Assembly (NCBI RefSeq): GCF_031179285.1
Contig: NZ_JAPSHY010000001.1
Span: 62,001 to 126,000 of the forward strand
From: Microbacterium sp.
GTDB lineage: Bacteria; Actinomycetota; Actinomycetes; Actinomycetales; Microbacteriaceae
Length of the DNA stretch: 64,000 bases
Direction of reading: 5' to 3'
Part shown: positions 34,504-43,194 of the stretch, piece after piece
Numbering within the stretch: position 1 is the stretch's first letter
Layout of the letters: every line of letters begins with the position of its first letter
The notes under the pieces: model-generated
Told to the model about the DNA's origin: nothing
Database searches by the model: none
What the model saw: the letters and a program-made list of their open reading frames with translations, nothing else
Program-made: the position numbers and the translations under genes

Positions 34504-35571
34504 ATGGCCGCTATCGCCCCCACGACGACGAAGGTCGATGAGGAATCGCTCCGCGGTGCGGTGTCCCTGACGGGAGTGACGAAATCCTTCGGCGAGTTCA
34601 CCGCCGTCCGCGACCTGAACCTCGAGGTCGCGCCGGGGGAGTTCCTCTCGATGCTCGGACCCTCGGGGTCCGGGAAGACCACGGTGCTGCGGATGATCGC
34701 CGGCTTCGAGGACGCGACCAGCGGTACCATCCGCCTCTCCGGAGTGGATGTCACCAGGACGCCTCCGCATGCGCGGCAGGTCAACACGGTGTTCCAGGAC
34801 TACGCGCTCTTCCCGCATCTGTCGATCGCCGAGAACGTGGGCTACGGGCTGCGCGTGCGTGGCGAGGGCCGGCAGGAGCGGACGGAGCGGGTACAGCAGT
34901 CGCTCGCGCAGGTCCGCCTCGATCATGTCGCCGATCGGCTGCCGCACCAGCTCTCCGGAGGGCAGCGCCAGCGGATCGCACTGGCTCGTGCGCTGATCCT
35001 CCGCCCTCAGGTGCTCCTTCTCGACGAACCGCTCGGCGCTCTCGACAAGCAGCTGCGCGAGCAGATGCAGATCGAGCTGAAGCAGATTCAGCGGGAGGTC
35101 GGTATCACCTTCGTGTTCGTCACCCACGACCAGGAGGAGGCGCTCACGCTGAGCGACCGCGTCGCAGTCTTCAACAACGGCCACATCGAGCAGGTCGGTA
35201 CGGCGCGTGAGGTCTACGAGTATCCGAAGACCGAGTTCGTCGCCCGTTTCCTCGGGCTCTCCAACCTCATCAGCGGCGCGCTCGCCGAAGAGCTCACCGG
35301 AGACCGCCGCACCATGAGCGTGCGCCCCGAGCGGGTACGACTCAGCGCGCCCGGTGAGGCACCGGCGGCCGGTGATGTCTCGCTCACCGGCACGATACGA
35401 GAGGTCGTGTACACCGGGCGCGCCACCCGGTATCTCGTGACGGCCGACGCCGGCGTCGACATCATCGCTGAGCGCCCCAACGCGCACCACCCGACGTCCG
35501 CCGCCGCGTTCGGCCGCGGAGACCCTGTCCGGGTCGCATGGACCCCAGACCATGCGGCCCGGCTGCCCTGA
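34504..35571 (+). CDS. ABC transporter ATPase, spermidine/putrescine type
   Basis: PotA-like ATPase of 355 residues that powers import by the downstream permeases. Walker A G52-PSGSGKT59, Q-loop VFQDYALFPH, signature LSGGQRQR, Walker B VLLLDEP and the switch His in VTHDQEEA are all present. The C-terminal TOBE domain starts around residue 275. First gene of the operon ATPase, binding protein, permease, permease. Confidence 0.93.
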   Translation: MAAIAPTTTKVDEESLRGAVSLTGVTKSFGEFTAVRDLNLEVAPGEFLSMLGPSGSGKTTVLRMIAGFEDATSGTIRLSGVDVTRTPPHARQVNTVFQDYALFPHLSIAENVGYGLRVRGEGRQERTERVQQSLAQVRLDHVADRLPHQLSGGQRQRIALARALILRPQVLLLDEPLGALDKQLREQMQIELKQIQREVGITFVFVTHDQEEALTLSDRVAVFNNGHIEQVGTAREVYEYPKTEFVARFLGLSNLISGALAEELTGDRRTMSVRPERVRLSAPGEAPAAGDVSLTGTIREVVYTGRATRYLVTADAGVDIIAERPNAHHPTSAAAFGRGDPVRVAWTPDHAARLP

Positions 35572-35613
35572 ATCACCACCCCACACTGCATCACCGATCA
35601 CAAAGGAGCGATC

Positions 35614-36804
35614 ATGCGCAAGAAGATCCTGGCGACCACTGCGATGGCGGCGGTCGCCGTCCTCGGCCTGTCCGGCTGTTCCGGAGGTGACGACGCGCCC
35701 GCCGAGGGCTCGGGCGAACTCCAGATCGAGGTCCCCGACATCGCCATGCAGGAGAAGCTGGGCGACTACGAGGGCGAGGTCAACATCGTCGCCTGGAGCG
35801 GATTCGTCGAGGCCGACTGGAGCGACGCCTTCACCGACGAGACCGGGTGCGTGGTGAACCGTCGTGTCGCCGGCACGAGTGACGAGATGGTCCAGCTGAT
35901 GCGCACCGGAGACTACGACCTCGTCTCCGCCTCCGGCGACGCGAGCCTCCGCCTGATCGCCGGCGGCGATGTGCAGCCGCTCAACCTCGATCTCATCCCG
36001 AACTTCGGCGACGACATCGTCGAGGGAATGAAGGGGCAGATCTACGACACCATCAACGGCAAGTCGTACGGCATCCCGATCGGACGCGGCGCGAACATCC
36101 TGCAGTACAACAGCGAGGTGGTCACCGAGGAGCCCACGAGCTGGGACGTCGCGTGGGAGAAGGACAGCCCGTATGCGGGTCAGGTCATCGCCTACGACGC
36201 ACCGATCTACATCGCCGACGCCGCCGTCTACTTGATGGCGCATGAGCCGGAGCTCGGCATCGAGAACCCCTACGCGCTCGACGAGAAGCAGCTGGCCGCG
36301 GCCATCGATCTGCTCAAGCAGCAGAACGAGATCGTCTCGGAGTACTGGTCCGACCCCGCCGCCCAGATCACATCGTTCGCCGGTGGCACGACCGTGCTCG
36401 GCACCTCCTGGGAGGTGCTGCGCAAGCTCACCGAGGACGACAAGTTCAAGAGCGTGCTGCCCGAGGAGGGCTCGACCGGGTGGTCGGACGCCTGGATGCT
36501 GGCGACGGAGTCGAAGAATCCGAACTGCGCATACGCGTGGATGGACTACGCATCCTCGCCCGAGGTGAACGGCGCGATCGCCATGAACTTCGGCATGGCT
36601 CCGGCGAATGCCGCGTTCTGCGAGACGAGCGATGAGGCGAAGGCGCACTGCGACTACTACCACGCGACCGATGAGGAGTACTTCGAGAAGGTGTGGTTCT
36701 GGACCACTCCGATCGAGCAGTGCATCGACGGACGCAGCGTCGAAGAGGCGACCTGCACCAACTTCCAGCAGTGGACGGACGCCTGGCTCTCCGTGAAAGG
36801 CTGA
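35614..36804 (+). CDS. ABC transporter substrate-binding lipoprotein, PotD type
   Basis: Extracellular binding protein of 396 residues. A lipoprotein signal with lipobox L19-S-G-C22 anchors it to the membrane. The mature part has the PotD/PotF-like fold pattern (VNIVAWSGFVEADW at its N-terminus, GIPIGRGANILQYN, the GTTVLGTSWEV segment). It has several extra cysteines in the C-terminal 70 residues (AFCETS, AHCDYY, EQCIDG, ATCTN), which may form disulfides. The ligand is probably a polyamine or related amine by family, not proven. Ribosome site AAAGGAG. Confidence 0.88.
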   Translation: MRKKILATTAMAAVAVLGLSGCSGGDDAPAEGSGELQIEVPDIAMQEKLGDYEGEVNIVAWSGFVEADWSDAFTDETGCVVNRRVAGTSDEMVQLMRTGDYDLVSASGDASLRLIAGGDVQPLNLDLIPNFGDDIVEGMKGQIYDTINGKSYGIPIGRGANILQYNSEVVTEEPTSWDVAWEKDSPYAGQVIAYDAPIYIADAAVYLMAHEPELGIENPYALDEKQLAAAIDLLKQQNEIVSEYWSDPAAQITSFAGGTTVLGTSWEVLRKLTEDDKFKSVLPEEGSTGWSDAWMLATESKNPNCAYAWMDYASSPEVNGAIAMNFGMAPANAAFCETSDEAKAHCDYYHATDEEYFEKVWFWTTPIEQCIDGRSVEEATCTNFQQWTDAWLSVKG

Positions 36805-36811
36805 CCCGCGG

Positions 36812-36840
36812 GCCGGGGCGGGCTTCGGCTCCGCCCCGGC
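36812..36840 (+). terminator. Intra-operon hairpin after the binding-protein gene
   Basis: GCCGGGGCGG and CCGCCCCGGC form a 10-bp stem with a 9-nt loop, 8 nt after the stop codon. Such hairpins often keep expression of the binding protein above that of the permeases. Confidence 0.65.
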
Positions 36841-36877
36841 ATCCGCACTCCACCGTTCCCTCGACGACAGGATCGAC

Positions 36878-37705
36878 ATGAAGCGCCGCATCAGGATCGC
36901 GGGCCTGCTGGCTCTGCCGATGGCATGGCTCATCGGGATCTACATCTTCTCGCTGTTCATGCTGCTCGTGACGGCGTTCTGGGTCACCGATCCCTTCACC
37001 TCCAAGGTGAAGCCCGGCTTCACGCTGCGAAACTTCGAGCAGCTCCTCATCAACCCCGCGTACCTGTCGACATCGGTGCGCACCCTCGGCATCGCCCTCG
37101 CCGTCACGGCGCTCTCCCTGCTGATCTCCGTGCCTCTGGGGATCTTCATGGCGAAGGTGGCCTCGCCCTGGCTGCGGGCGGTACTGGCGGTGTCGATCAC
37201 ACTGCCGCTGTGGGCCGGTTATCTGGTGAAGGTGCTCGCGATGCGCATCACGTTCACCAAGGAAGGCTTCTTCAACTGGATGCTGGCGCCCTTCGGAATC
37301 GAGGGTCCCGGATTCACCATCGTGACCGTGGTGCTCACGCTGACCTACCTGTGGCTTCCGTACATGGCGGTTCCCGTGTACACGGCGATCCGCCAGCTGC
37401 CGTCGAACCTGTTCGACGCGTCCGCCGACCTCGGTGCCGGGTCGTGGCGCACCATCCGCACGATCGTGCTTCCCCTGATCAAGCCGGCGATCATCGCAGG
37501 CTCCGTGTTCACCTTCTCGCTCAGCCTCGGCGACTACCTCGTCGCACGATTCGTCGGCGGCGACACCCAGATGATCGGCAGCGTCATCGCCTCGAACATC
37601 AACCTGAATCCGCCGCTGGCCGCGGCATTCGCCCTCGTCCCGATCGTGTTCGTCGTGCTCTATCTCGTCGGCGTGCAGCGTACCGGCGCACTCGAAAGGA
37701 TGTGA
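36878..37705 (+). CDS. ABC transporter permease, PotB type
   Basis: Inner-membrane subunit of 275 residues with six predicted helices. The ATPase-contact loop (EAA motif region) reads FDASADLGAGSWRTIRTIVLPLIKPAI. The order and spacing next to the second permease match PotB followed by PotC. The start is ATG after CGACAGGATCGAC. Confidence 0.9.
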   Translation: MKRRIRIAGLLALPMAWLIGIYIFSLFMLLVTAFWVTDPFTSKVKPGFTLRNFEQLLINPAYLSTSVRTLGIALAVTALSLLISVPLGIFMAKVASPWLRAVLAVSITLPLWAGYLVKVLAMRITFTKEGFFNWMLAPFGIEGPGFTIVTVVLTLTYLWLPYMAVPVYTAIRQLPSNLFDASADLGAGSWRTIRTIVLPLIKPAIIAGSVFTFSLSLGDYLVARFVGGDTQMIGSVIASNINLNPPLAAAFALVPIVFVVLYLVGVQRTGALERM

Positions 37706-37712
37706 GCTGCTC

Positions 37713-38525
37713 ATGCTGCGACTCTCACGCACCTCCAAGGTGGTCCTCGGAATCCTCGTCGCCATCATCCTGGCGTTCATGTACGTGCCGTTGGGACTGG
37801 TGATCCTCAACTCGTTCAACGCGGCCAGGATCGTCAGCTGGCCCGTCACGGGTTTCTCACTCGAGTGGTGGGGGAAGGCCTTCGCGAGCGAGCCCGTCCG
37901 TGCGGCTCTGCTGAACTCGGTGCTCGTCGCGAGCGGCGCCACCGTCATCGCGGTGATCCTCGGCACGCTCGTCGCCTTCGCGCTGCAGCGTCATTCCTTC
38001 TTCGGTCAGCGGGCCGTGAACCTGCTCGTCGTGCTTCCGATCGCGCTCCCGGGCATCGTCACCGGTGTCGCGCTGAACAACACCTACAACCGGATGCTCG
38101 AGCCGATCGGCATCCAGGTCGGCTTCTACGGCATGATCATCGCCCACGGGACCTTCTGCATCGTGATGGTCTTCAACAACGTGCTCGCTCGGCTGCGACG
38201 GCTCAATCCGAGCATCGAGGAGGCATCGCAGGATCTCGGGGCCACGCCGTGGCAGACGTTTCGACTCGTGACGTTCCCGCAGTTCCGCAGTGCCCTCGTC
38301 GCCGGTGCCATCCTCGCGTTCGCGTTGAGCTTCGACGAGGTGTACGTCACGATCTTCACGGCACCACCGGGCGTCGACACCCTGCCGCTGTGGATCATGA
38401 ATCAGATGGCGCGACCCAATGAGTCCAACGTGGTCAACGTCGTGGCGACGGTGGTGATCCTGGCCTCGTTCATCCCGGTGTGGGTCTCGCAGCGGCTCGG
38501 CCGCGATATCACCGAGCGGGGGTGA
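37713..38525 (+). CDS. ABC transporter permease, PotC type
   Basis: Second permease, 270 residues and six predicted helices, with the coupling loop IEEASQDLGATPWQTFRLVTFPQ. It starts 7 nt after the previous gene and completes the ABC importer. Strong similarity in layout to PotC supports polyamine-like substrates. No terminator is obvious before the FKBP gene 90 nt downstream. Confidence 0.9.
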   Translation: MLRLSRTSKVVLGILVAIILAFMYVPLGLVILNSFNAARIVSWPVTGFSLEWWGKAFASEPVRAALLNSVLVASGATVIAVILGTLVAFALQRHSFFGQRAVNLLVVLPIALPGIVTGVALNNTYNRMLEPIGIQVGFYGMIIAHGTFCIVMVFNNVLARLRRLNPSIEEASQDLGATPWQTFRLVTFPQFRSALVAGAILAFALSFDEVYVTIFTAPPGVDTLPLWIMNQMARPNESNVVNVVATVVILASFIPVWVSQRLGRDITERG

Positions 38526-38616
38526 TCGAGCGGGTCGGCCGTGCGCGCGGGACGCCGTTCGCGCTCAGCGCATCGTCTGCGTTGACCGGCGACGGGGGCT
38601 CGGGTTGTATGGAGTC

Positions 38617-38985
38617 ATGACTGATCGCACAAAGCCCGAGTTCGACGCCCCGACCGGCCCCGCTCCCGAAGAGCTGGTCGTCCGAGACCTCATCGAGGGT
38701 GATGGTGCCGAGGCGAAGCCCGGCGACACCGTCACCGTCCACTACGCCGGTGTCGAATTCGATTCGGGCGAGGAGTTCGACTCGTCCTGGGGGCGCGGCG
38801 AGACGATTCAGTTTCCGCTGCGCGGCCTGATCCAGGGCTGGCAGGACGGCATCCCCGGCATGAAGGTCGGGGGCCGTCGTGAACTCGTCATCCCCCCGCA
38901 CCTCGCATACGGTCCTGCCGGTGGCGGACACTTCCTCTCCGGCAAGACGCTGATCTTCATCATCGACCTCGTCGCCGTCGGCTGA
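38617..38985 (+). CDS. FKBP-type peptidyl-prolyl cis-trans isomerase
   Basis: Single-domain cytoplasmic FKBP (122 residues) that speeds prolyl isomerisation during folding. The core pattern is complete: VTVHYAGVEFDSGEEFDSSW, LIQGWQDGIPGMKVGGRREL and IPPHLAYGPAGGG. The ATG at 38617 is 6 nt after TTGTAT, an imperfect match to the leaderless pattern; a GTG-less open extension of four codons upstream is less likely. Confidence 0.93.
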   Translation: MTDRTKPEFDAPTGPAPEELVVRDLIEGDGAEAKPGDTVTVHYAGVEFDSGEEFDSSWGRGETIQFPLRGLIQGWQDGIPGMKVGGRRELVIPPHLAYGPAGGGHFLSGKTLIFIIDLVAVG

Positions 38986-38997
38986 CCCGACCTCCGG

Positions 38998-39030
38998 AAG
39001 GCGCCCCGATCCGCCGGATCGGGGCGCCTT
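38998..39030 (+). terminator. Terminator of the FKBP gene
   Basis: AAGGCGCCCCGATCC and GGATCGGGGCGCCTT form a perfect 15-bp stem with a 3-nt loop 12 nt after the stop codon. There is no long T-run, as is common in actinobacteria. Confidence 0.85.
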
Positions 39031-39052
39031 CTGCATGCTGCCGGAATTTCTC

Positions 39053-39083
39053 ATTCACTGGAATACATTCACACGCATGTGAG
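39053..39083 (+). promoter_or_regulatory. Candidate operator/promoter upstream of the YceI gene
   Basis: Two ATTCAC units occur in tandem (39053 and 39067), one within ATTCACTGGAAT (inverted ATTC/GAAT) and one within TACATTCACA. The same TACATTCACA occurs before the flavin monooxygenase gene at 44378. TACATT (39064-39069) also fits a -10 hexamer. Confidence 0.45.
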
Positions 39084-39133
39084 TTGACCCCTCTGATGCC
39101 GCGACCGCGGCGACCCGTCTGTGAGGAGATTTC

Positions 39134-39688
39134 ATGACCAGCATCGACATCCCCGGCTACCGCCCCGGCACCTGGGTGCTCGACCCCGCCCACAGTGAAG
39201 TGACCTTCAGCGTTCGTCACATGATGATCTCGAAGGTGCGGGGCACCTTCGGCGTGAAGAGTGCGACGCTGGTGGCGCCGGAGAACCCGCTGGAGGCTCA
39301 GGTCGAAGCGAGCGTCGATGTGACGTCGATCGACACGAAGGACGAGGGACGCGACACCCATCTCCGCTCCGCGGACTTCTTCGACACCGAGAACTTCCCG
39401 TCGATGGAGTTCGTGTCCACCGGCGCGCGCGTGCAGGACGGCGAGTTCTTCGTCGACGGCGACCTGAGCATCCGCGGGGTCACCAAGCCGGTGAGCTTCG
39501 CCTTCGAGTTCGGTGGCTTCGGCACCGACCCCTGGGGCAACTACAAGGCCGGTGCGTCGGCCGTGACCACGATCAACCGCGAGGACTTCGGCCTGACCTG
39601 GAATGCCGCTCTCGAGACCGGCGGCGTCCTGGTCGGCAAGGACGTCACCATCAACCTCGAGCTGCAGGGTCACCTTCAGGACGCCTGA
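39134..39688 (+). CDS. YceI family protein
   Basis: Lipocalin-like beta-barrel (184 residues) of the YceI family; related structures bind a polyisoprenoid in the barrel. The typical opening PGTWVLDPAHSEVTFSVRHMMISKVRGTF and the later IRGVTKPVSF and FGLTWNAALETGGVLVGKDV segments are present. There is no signal peptide, so this version stays in the cytoplasm, in contrast to the periplasmic E. coli protein. Strong ribosome site GAGGAG. In actinobacteria such genes are often controlled by MarR-type regulators. Confidence 0.93.
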   Translation: MTSIDIPGYRPGTWVLDPAHSEVTFSVRHMMISKVRGTFGVKSATLVAPENPLEAQVEASVDVTSIDTKDEGRDTHLRSADFFDTENFPSMEFVSTGARVQDGEFFVDGDLSIRGVTKPVSFAFEFGGFGTDPWGNYKAGASAVTTINREDFGLTWNAALETGGVLVGKDVTINLELQGHLQDA

Positions 39689-39705
39689 TCGTCGTGATCG
39701 TCCGC

Positions 39706-39737
39706 AGAACCCCGGGTCCGTCAGGGCTCGGGGTTCT
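39706..39737. terminator. Bidirectional terminator between yceI and the MFS gene
   Basis: AGAACCCCG and CGGGGTTCT form a 9-bp stem with a 14-nt loop; it overlaps the last codons of the convergent MFS gene. Confidence 0.7.
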
Positions 39738-41013
39738 CTGCGTCGTACCCGCGGAACCGCGGGTGCCGGCGGGCGATGACGGCCACGAGGGCGATCACGA
39801 GGATGCCGCCGAGAAGCGGTGGCAGCCACAGCGCCGTCACCGTGGCGAGGGCGCCGGCGTACAGAGCACCGATCCGCGGGCCCCCGGCGACCACGACGAT
39901 GAACAGACCCTGCAGTCTTCCGCGCATCACATCGGGCACGGACGCCTGCATCATCGTGTTCCGGTAGATCGAACTCACATTGTCGGCGGCGCCCGAAAGG
40001 GCGAGGGCCGCGCATGCCGCGATGATGAGCCCGACGTTCGGCACCTCCTCGCTCGCCGGACGCGACCAGCCGGCGAACAGCAGCACGGCACCGAACAACA
40101 GGATCGCCATGCCATAGGCCTCGACGGCGCGTTCGATCCCGCGGCCGTGCCATCGGTACTGGACGACCCGGCCGGAGAGAAGACTGGAGGCGAAGGTGCC
40201 GACGGCGACCGCGGCGGTCAGCAGCCCGGTCGTGAAGGCGCCACCGCCGAGCAGCACGGTGCCGAGGGCGGGAAACAGCGCGAGCGGTTGCCCGAACGTC
40301 ATCGCGATGATGTCGAACAGGTACTGCATCCGGATGTTGCTCGCGCTCTTCAGGAAGCGCCAGCCGTCGACGAGCGACGCGAGGCCCGGGCGGACGACGT
40401 CACCTTCGGGGCGCAGAGAGGGCAGCGTCCACAGGCCGAGGAACATCGACAGCATGAGCAGCACATCGATCGTGTACGTCCATCCGTAGCCGGTGAGAGC
40501 GACCAGCAGTCCCGCGAGGGCGGGACCCGCCATGACGGTGAGGCCGAAAGCCACCCCGTTGAGGGCGGAGGCCGCCGCCAGCAGATCTCGGGGGATGAGC
40601 CGCGGCACGATCGCGGTGCGGGTCGCCATGCCGACGGAGTTCGCGGCGGAGTTGATCATGCTCAGCGCGTACAGCCACCAGATGGTCTCGTTGCCGGTCC
40701 AGGTGAGTGCCGCGAGCAGGACCGTCGATGCGAAGGCGACCGTGGCTGCGATCAATGCGACGAGGCGGCGGTCGAAGGCGTCGGCGAGCATGCCGCCGTA
40801 GAGCCCGGCGAGCACCATCGGCACGAGACCCGCGACGGCGATCATCGAGACGGCGAACGTGCTCCCCGTGAGAGCGAACACGTGCAGCATCACCGTGACG
40901 ATCGTCAGCTGTCCGCCGATGCCCGCGAGGGTCGAGCCGATCCACATCCGGGCGAAGGCAGGACTCGCCTTCAGCGGGCGCAGGTCGATGAGGTGCCCTC
41001 GAGCGACGCTCAC
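39721..41013 (-). CDS. MFS transporter, EntS-like
   Basis: A 430-residue membrane protein with about 12 helices, of the MFS_3/enterobactin-exporter-like branch. The cytoplasmic loop after helix 2 reads [20 protein letters not shown], the MFS motif-A region. The C-terminus is short and polar ([16 protein letters not shown]). GTG start. It is a single gene with no substrate clue nearby; export of a small molecule is the family expectation. Confidence 0.85.
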   Translation of the reverse strand: MSVARGHLIDLRPLKASPAFARMWIGSTLAGIGGQLTIVTVMLHVFALTGSTFAVSMIAVAGLVPMVLAGLYGGMLADAFDRRLVALIAATVAFASTVLLAALTWTGNETIWWLYALSMINSAANSVGMATRTAIVPRLIPRDLLAAASALNGVAFGLTVMAGPALAGLLVALTGYGWTYTIDVLLMLSMFLGLWTLPSLRPEGDVVRPGLASLVDGWRFLKSASNIRMQYLFDIIAMTFGQPLALFPALGTVLLGGGAFTTGLLTAAVAVGTFASSLLSGRVVQYRWHGRGIERAVEAYGMAILLFGAVLLFAGWSRPASEEVPNVGLIIAACAALALSGAADNVSSIYRNTMMQASVPDVMRGRLQGLFIVVVAGGPRIGALYAGALATVTALWLPPLLGGILVIALVAVIARRHPRFRGYDAENPEP

Positions 41014-41103
41014 GTCGGGAATCCGTCAGACTGCACGGATCGAGCGTATCCGAGCGAGCGCCGGTCGGCGCCGACGCGGTCGACCCGACCCGGCGACGGC
41101 TGG

Positions 41104-41109
41104 TAGACT
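41104..41109 (+). promoter_or_regulatory. -10 hexamer TAGACT for rpsO
   Basis: This places transcription start near 41116, giving a leader of about 85 nt before the S15 gene. Confidence 0.5.
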
Positions 41110-41200
41110 CTTCAGGTTGCCGTTTGATCGGCCGCGGATAAAGAGAGCCCTCGCATCAGGCGTCGGGCGCCGCGCAACAAGCAGAGAGGGGATCGAATCT

Positions 41201-41470
41201 ATGGCACTGGAAGCAGACGTCAAGAAGGCGATCATCGAAGAGTACGCGACGCACCCCGGTGACACCGGATCCCCCGAGGTGCAGGTCGCAATGCTGACGC
41301 AGCGCATCAAGGACCTCACCGAGCACCTCAAGGAGCACAAGCACGACCACCACTCGCGTCGTGGGCTGTTCCTGCTCGTCGGTCAGCGCCGTCGTCTGCT
41401 CGGCTACCTCCAGGACATCGACATCGAGCGTTACCGTTCGCTGATCGAGCGTCTGGGACTTCGCCGATAA
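41201..41470 (+). CDS. rpsO: 30S ribosomal protein S15
   Basis: Primary binding protein of the 16S rRNA central domain (89 residues). The family signature is complete: [37 protein letters not shown] and the closing [24 protein letters not shown] ribosome site AGAGAGGGG precedes the ATG. In many bacteria pnp follows directly; here pnp is 10 kb away, behind a strong terminator. Confidence 0.98.
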   Translation: MALEADVKKAIIEEYATHPGDTGSPEVQVAMLTQRIKDLTEHLKEHKHDHHSRRGLFLLVGQRRRLLGYLQDIDIERYRSLIERLGLRR

Positions 41471-41503
41471 GCGAACCCGCGTTCAATCGCGCAGAACATT
41501 CTT

Positions 41504-41533
41504 GGAAGGCCGCCCCAGGTGTGGGGCGGCCTT
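41504..41533 (+). terminator. Terminator of rpsO
   Basis: GAAGGCCGCCCCA and TGGGGCGGCCTTC form a perfect 13-bp stem with a 4-nt loop, 33 nt after the stop codon. Confidence 0.88.
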
Positions 41534-41535
41534 CG

Positions 41536-42087
41536 TCATTCCTGCAGCAGTGCACCGGATGCCGGATAGACGACCGCGCCGTCCTCTCGAACCTCCGCTC
41601 CCGATGTCAGCACCGCGGCCTGCTGTCTGCTCTCGCCCATCAGATGGATGACCTCCTCGTTGCGAGCAAGGAGATGATCGGCGATGATCCTGCGGTGACA
41701 TCGCCACCACACGGCCTCGGAGCACATCACCGCAGTGCGACGACGTCGTCCTCGCTCTCGCAGGAGGTTCAGTCCCTCGCCGAACTCTTCTGAGAGTGCA
41801 TGATCGGCGTAGTTGTGGAAGCTCCGGTTCTGCCAGAACGCGTTCACCTCGAAGGGGACGTCCCGCGACACCGGGCGGCGGCCGCTGAGCTCAGCGATGC
41901 GCGAGAAGTGGATGCCGGCGCCACGGAGCGACTCTCCCAGCGCCTCCTCGTCGAACTGCGGATTGCGTCGTGAGCCGGGAAGCCGGCGAACGTCGATGAC
42001 CAGATCGATCTCCGCCGTGTGCAGCACGGCGATGAACTCCGTGATCGTGCGATCGGAATGACCGACGGTGAAGAAAGGTAGGCCCAT
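41536..42087 (-). CDS. DUF488 family protein
   Basis: Uncharacterised family of small soluble proteins (183 residues). Conserved features are the N-terminal TVGHSDRTI and the VIDVRRLPGSRRNPQF segment, and the later MCSEAVWWRCHRRIIAD motif with its Cys-Glu and Cys-His-Arg. The second of two adjacent ATG codons is taken as the start because TAGCGT ends 6 nt before it. Biochemical function of the family is unknown. Confidence 0.87.
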   Translation of the reverse strand: MGLPFFTVGHSDRTITEFIAVLHTAEIDLVIDVRRLPGSRRNPQFDEEALGESLRGAGIHFSRIAELSGRRPVSRDVPFEVNAFWQNRSFHNYADHALSEEFGEGLNLLRERGRRRRTAVMCSEAVWWRCHRRIIADHLLARNEEVIHLMGESRQQAAVLTSGAEVREDGAVVYPASGALLQE

Positions 42088-42093
42088 CATCCG

Positions 42094-42099
42094 ACGCTA
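42094..42099 (-). promoter_or_regulatory. -10 hexamer TAGCGT for the DUF488 gene
   Basis: Spacing is 6 nt to the ATG at 42087 and 3 nt to the ATG at 42090, which favours the former. Confidence 0.58.
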
Positions 42100-42132
42100 G
42101 ATCACGAGCCGGCGGATTGCGTCACCTCGCGG

Positions 42133-43137
42133 TCAGACCGGCACTCCGACCAGGTCGGCGTGGTAGATCGACGCCACATCAGGGTGGGCGCGCAGTCGGG
42201 ACTTGAGTGCGTTCTCGCCGTACAGCGAGTGGATCGGGTTGTCCGGATCCTTCGTCACGCCGGTCGCGTCGGCCGCAAGGTCCTCCGGCAGCTCGATGAG
42301 GGGCAGGCGCTGGTCGAGGGCAGGGTTGAAGAAGAAGGGAATCGAGATCCGCTCCTCGGGAGCCCGGGGCGAGATGACCCGATGATTCGTCGCCTTGAGA
42401 TAGCCACCGGTGGCGTATTCGAGGAGTTCGCCGATGTTGACGACGAAGGCGCCCGGCACCGGCGGCGCATCCACCCATTCGCCGTCGCGTTCGACCTGCA
42501 GGCCTCCCTTCCCCGGCTCGACCCAGAGCAGCGTGAGCACCCCGGAATCCTTGTGCGCTCCGACCCCCTGCTGGGGCTCCGGCTCGTCGGTGCCCGGATA
42601 GCGCACGATCTTGATGAGGGTCGAGGGCTCGCCGAAGTGCTCGTCGAAGTACGACGCCTCCGCGCCGAGTGTCTCCGCCCACGCGCGCAGCAGTCGGCGC
42701 GCGACGTCCGACAGTGTCGCGTGCCACTCCGCCACGATCTCGCGAAGCTCCGGCTGGGCGGCGGGCCAGAGGTTCGGACCGATGAGACGGTTGAACGCCG
42801 GGCCGCCGTCGACGGGCTCACGCTCGGGACCGATGTCGATCTGCTCGCGCCAGTCGACCTTGCCCTGCGTGCGTTCGCCTCCGACACGGGTGTAACCACG
42901 GAAGTGCGGACTGTTCACATTCTCGATCGCGAGCTTGTCCGGCTCCGGGAGTGCGAAGAAGTCCAGGGCGGCGCGATGCAGTCGCGCTTCCAGTTCGGGA
43001 GAGATCCCGGTTCCCGTCAGGTAGAAGAACCCGACGTCGTGCGTGGCCGCACGAAGTTCGTCACGAAACCGTGAAGCGGCGTCGGGGCCTTCGTCGAGCT
43101 GGGAGAGGTCGAGGATGGGAAGCGAGAGTTCAGCCAT
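42133..43137 (-). CDS. Isopenicillin-N-synthase-like 2-oxoglutarate/Fe(II) oxygenase
   Basis: Non-haem iron dioxygenase of 334 residues. It has the N-terminal DIOX_N region (LPILDLSQL...VGFFYLTGTGI) and the C-terminal double-stranded beta-helix with the iron triad H-x-D in GAHKDSGVLTL and the distal H in ATNHRVISP, followed by ERISIPFF, where Arg binds the 2-oxoglutarate carboxylate. Related enzymes act on gibberellins, antibiotics or small acids; no biosynthetic genes lie nearby, so the substrate is open. Confidence 0.9.
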   Translation of the reverse strand: MAELSLPILDLSQLDEGPDAASRFRDELRAATHDVGFFYLTGTGISPELEARLHRAALDFFALPEPDKLAIENVNSPHFRGYTRVGGERTQGKVDWREQIDIGPEREPVDGGPAFNRLIGPNLWPAAQPELREIVAEWHATLSDVARRLLRAWAETLGAEASYFDEHFGEPSTLIKIVRYPGTDEPEPQQGVGAHKDSGVLTLLWVEPGKGGLQVERDGEWVDAPPVPGAFVVNIGELLEYATGGYLKATNHRVISPRAPEERISIPFFFNPALDQRLPLIELPEDLAADATGVTKDPDNPIHSLYGENALKSRLRAHPDVASIYHADLVGVPV

Positions 43138-43143
43138 GACCCG

Positions 43144-43149
43144 AGGCTA
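43144..43149 (-). promoter_or_regulatory. -10 hexamer TAGCCT for the 2-oxoglutarate oxygenase gene
   Basis: It ends 6 nt before the ATG at 43137. Confidence 0.6.
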
Positions 43150-43194
43150 CGTCCGCACCCGCCACGCCGAGACATGTGTTGCGCCACGTTACCG

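Noticed and set aside
34387..36933. A very long N-terminal extension of the GntR gene
   Set aside because: The frame is open upstream only as antisense of the ABC transporter genes; the conserved regulator begins at 34386.
42133..43137. A beta-lactam biosynthesis gene (true isopenicillin N synthase)
   Set aside because: The protein belongs to the broad 2-oxoglutarate oxygenase family with an ERISIPFF 2OG-binding segment, and no peptide synthetase or other antibiotic genes are present.
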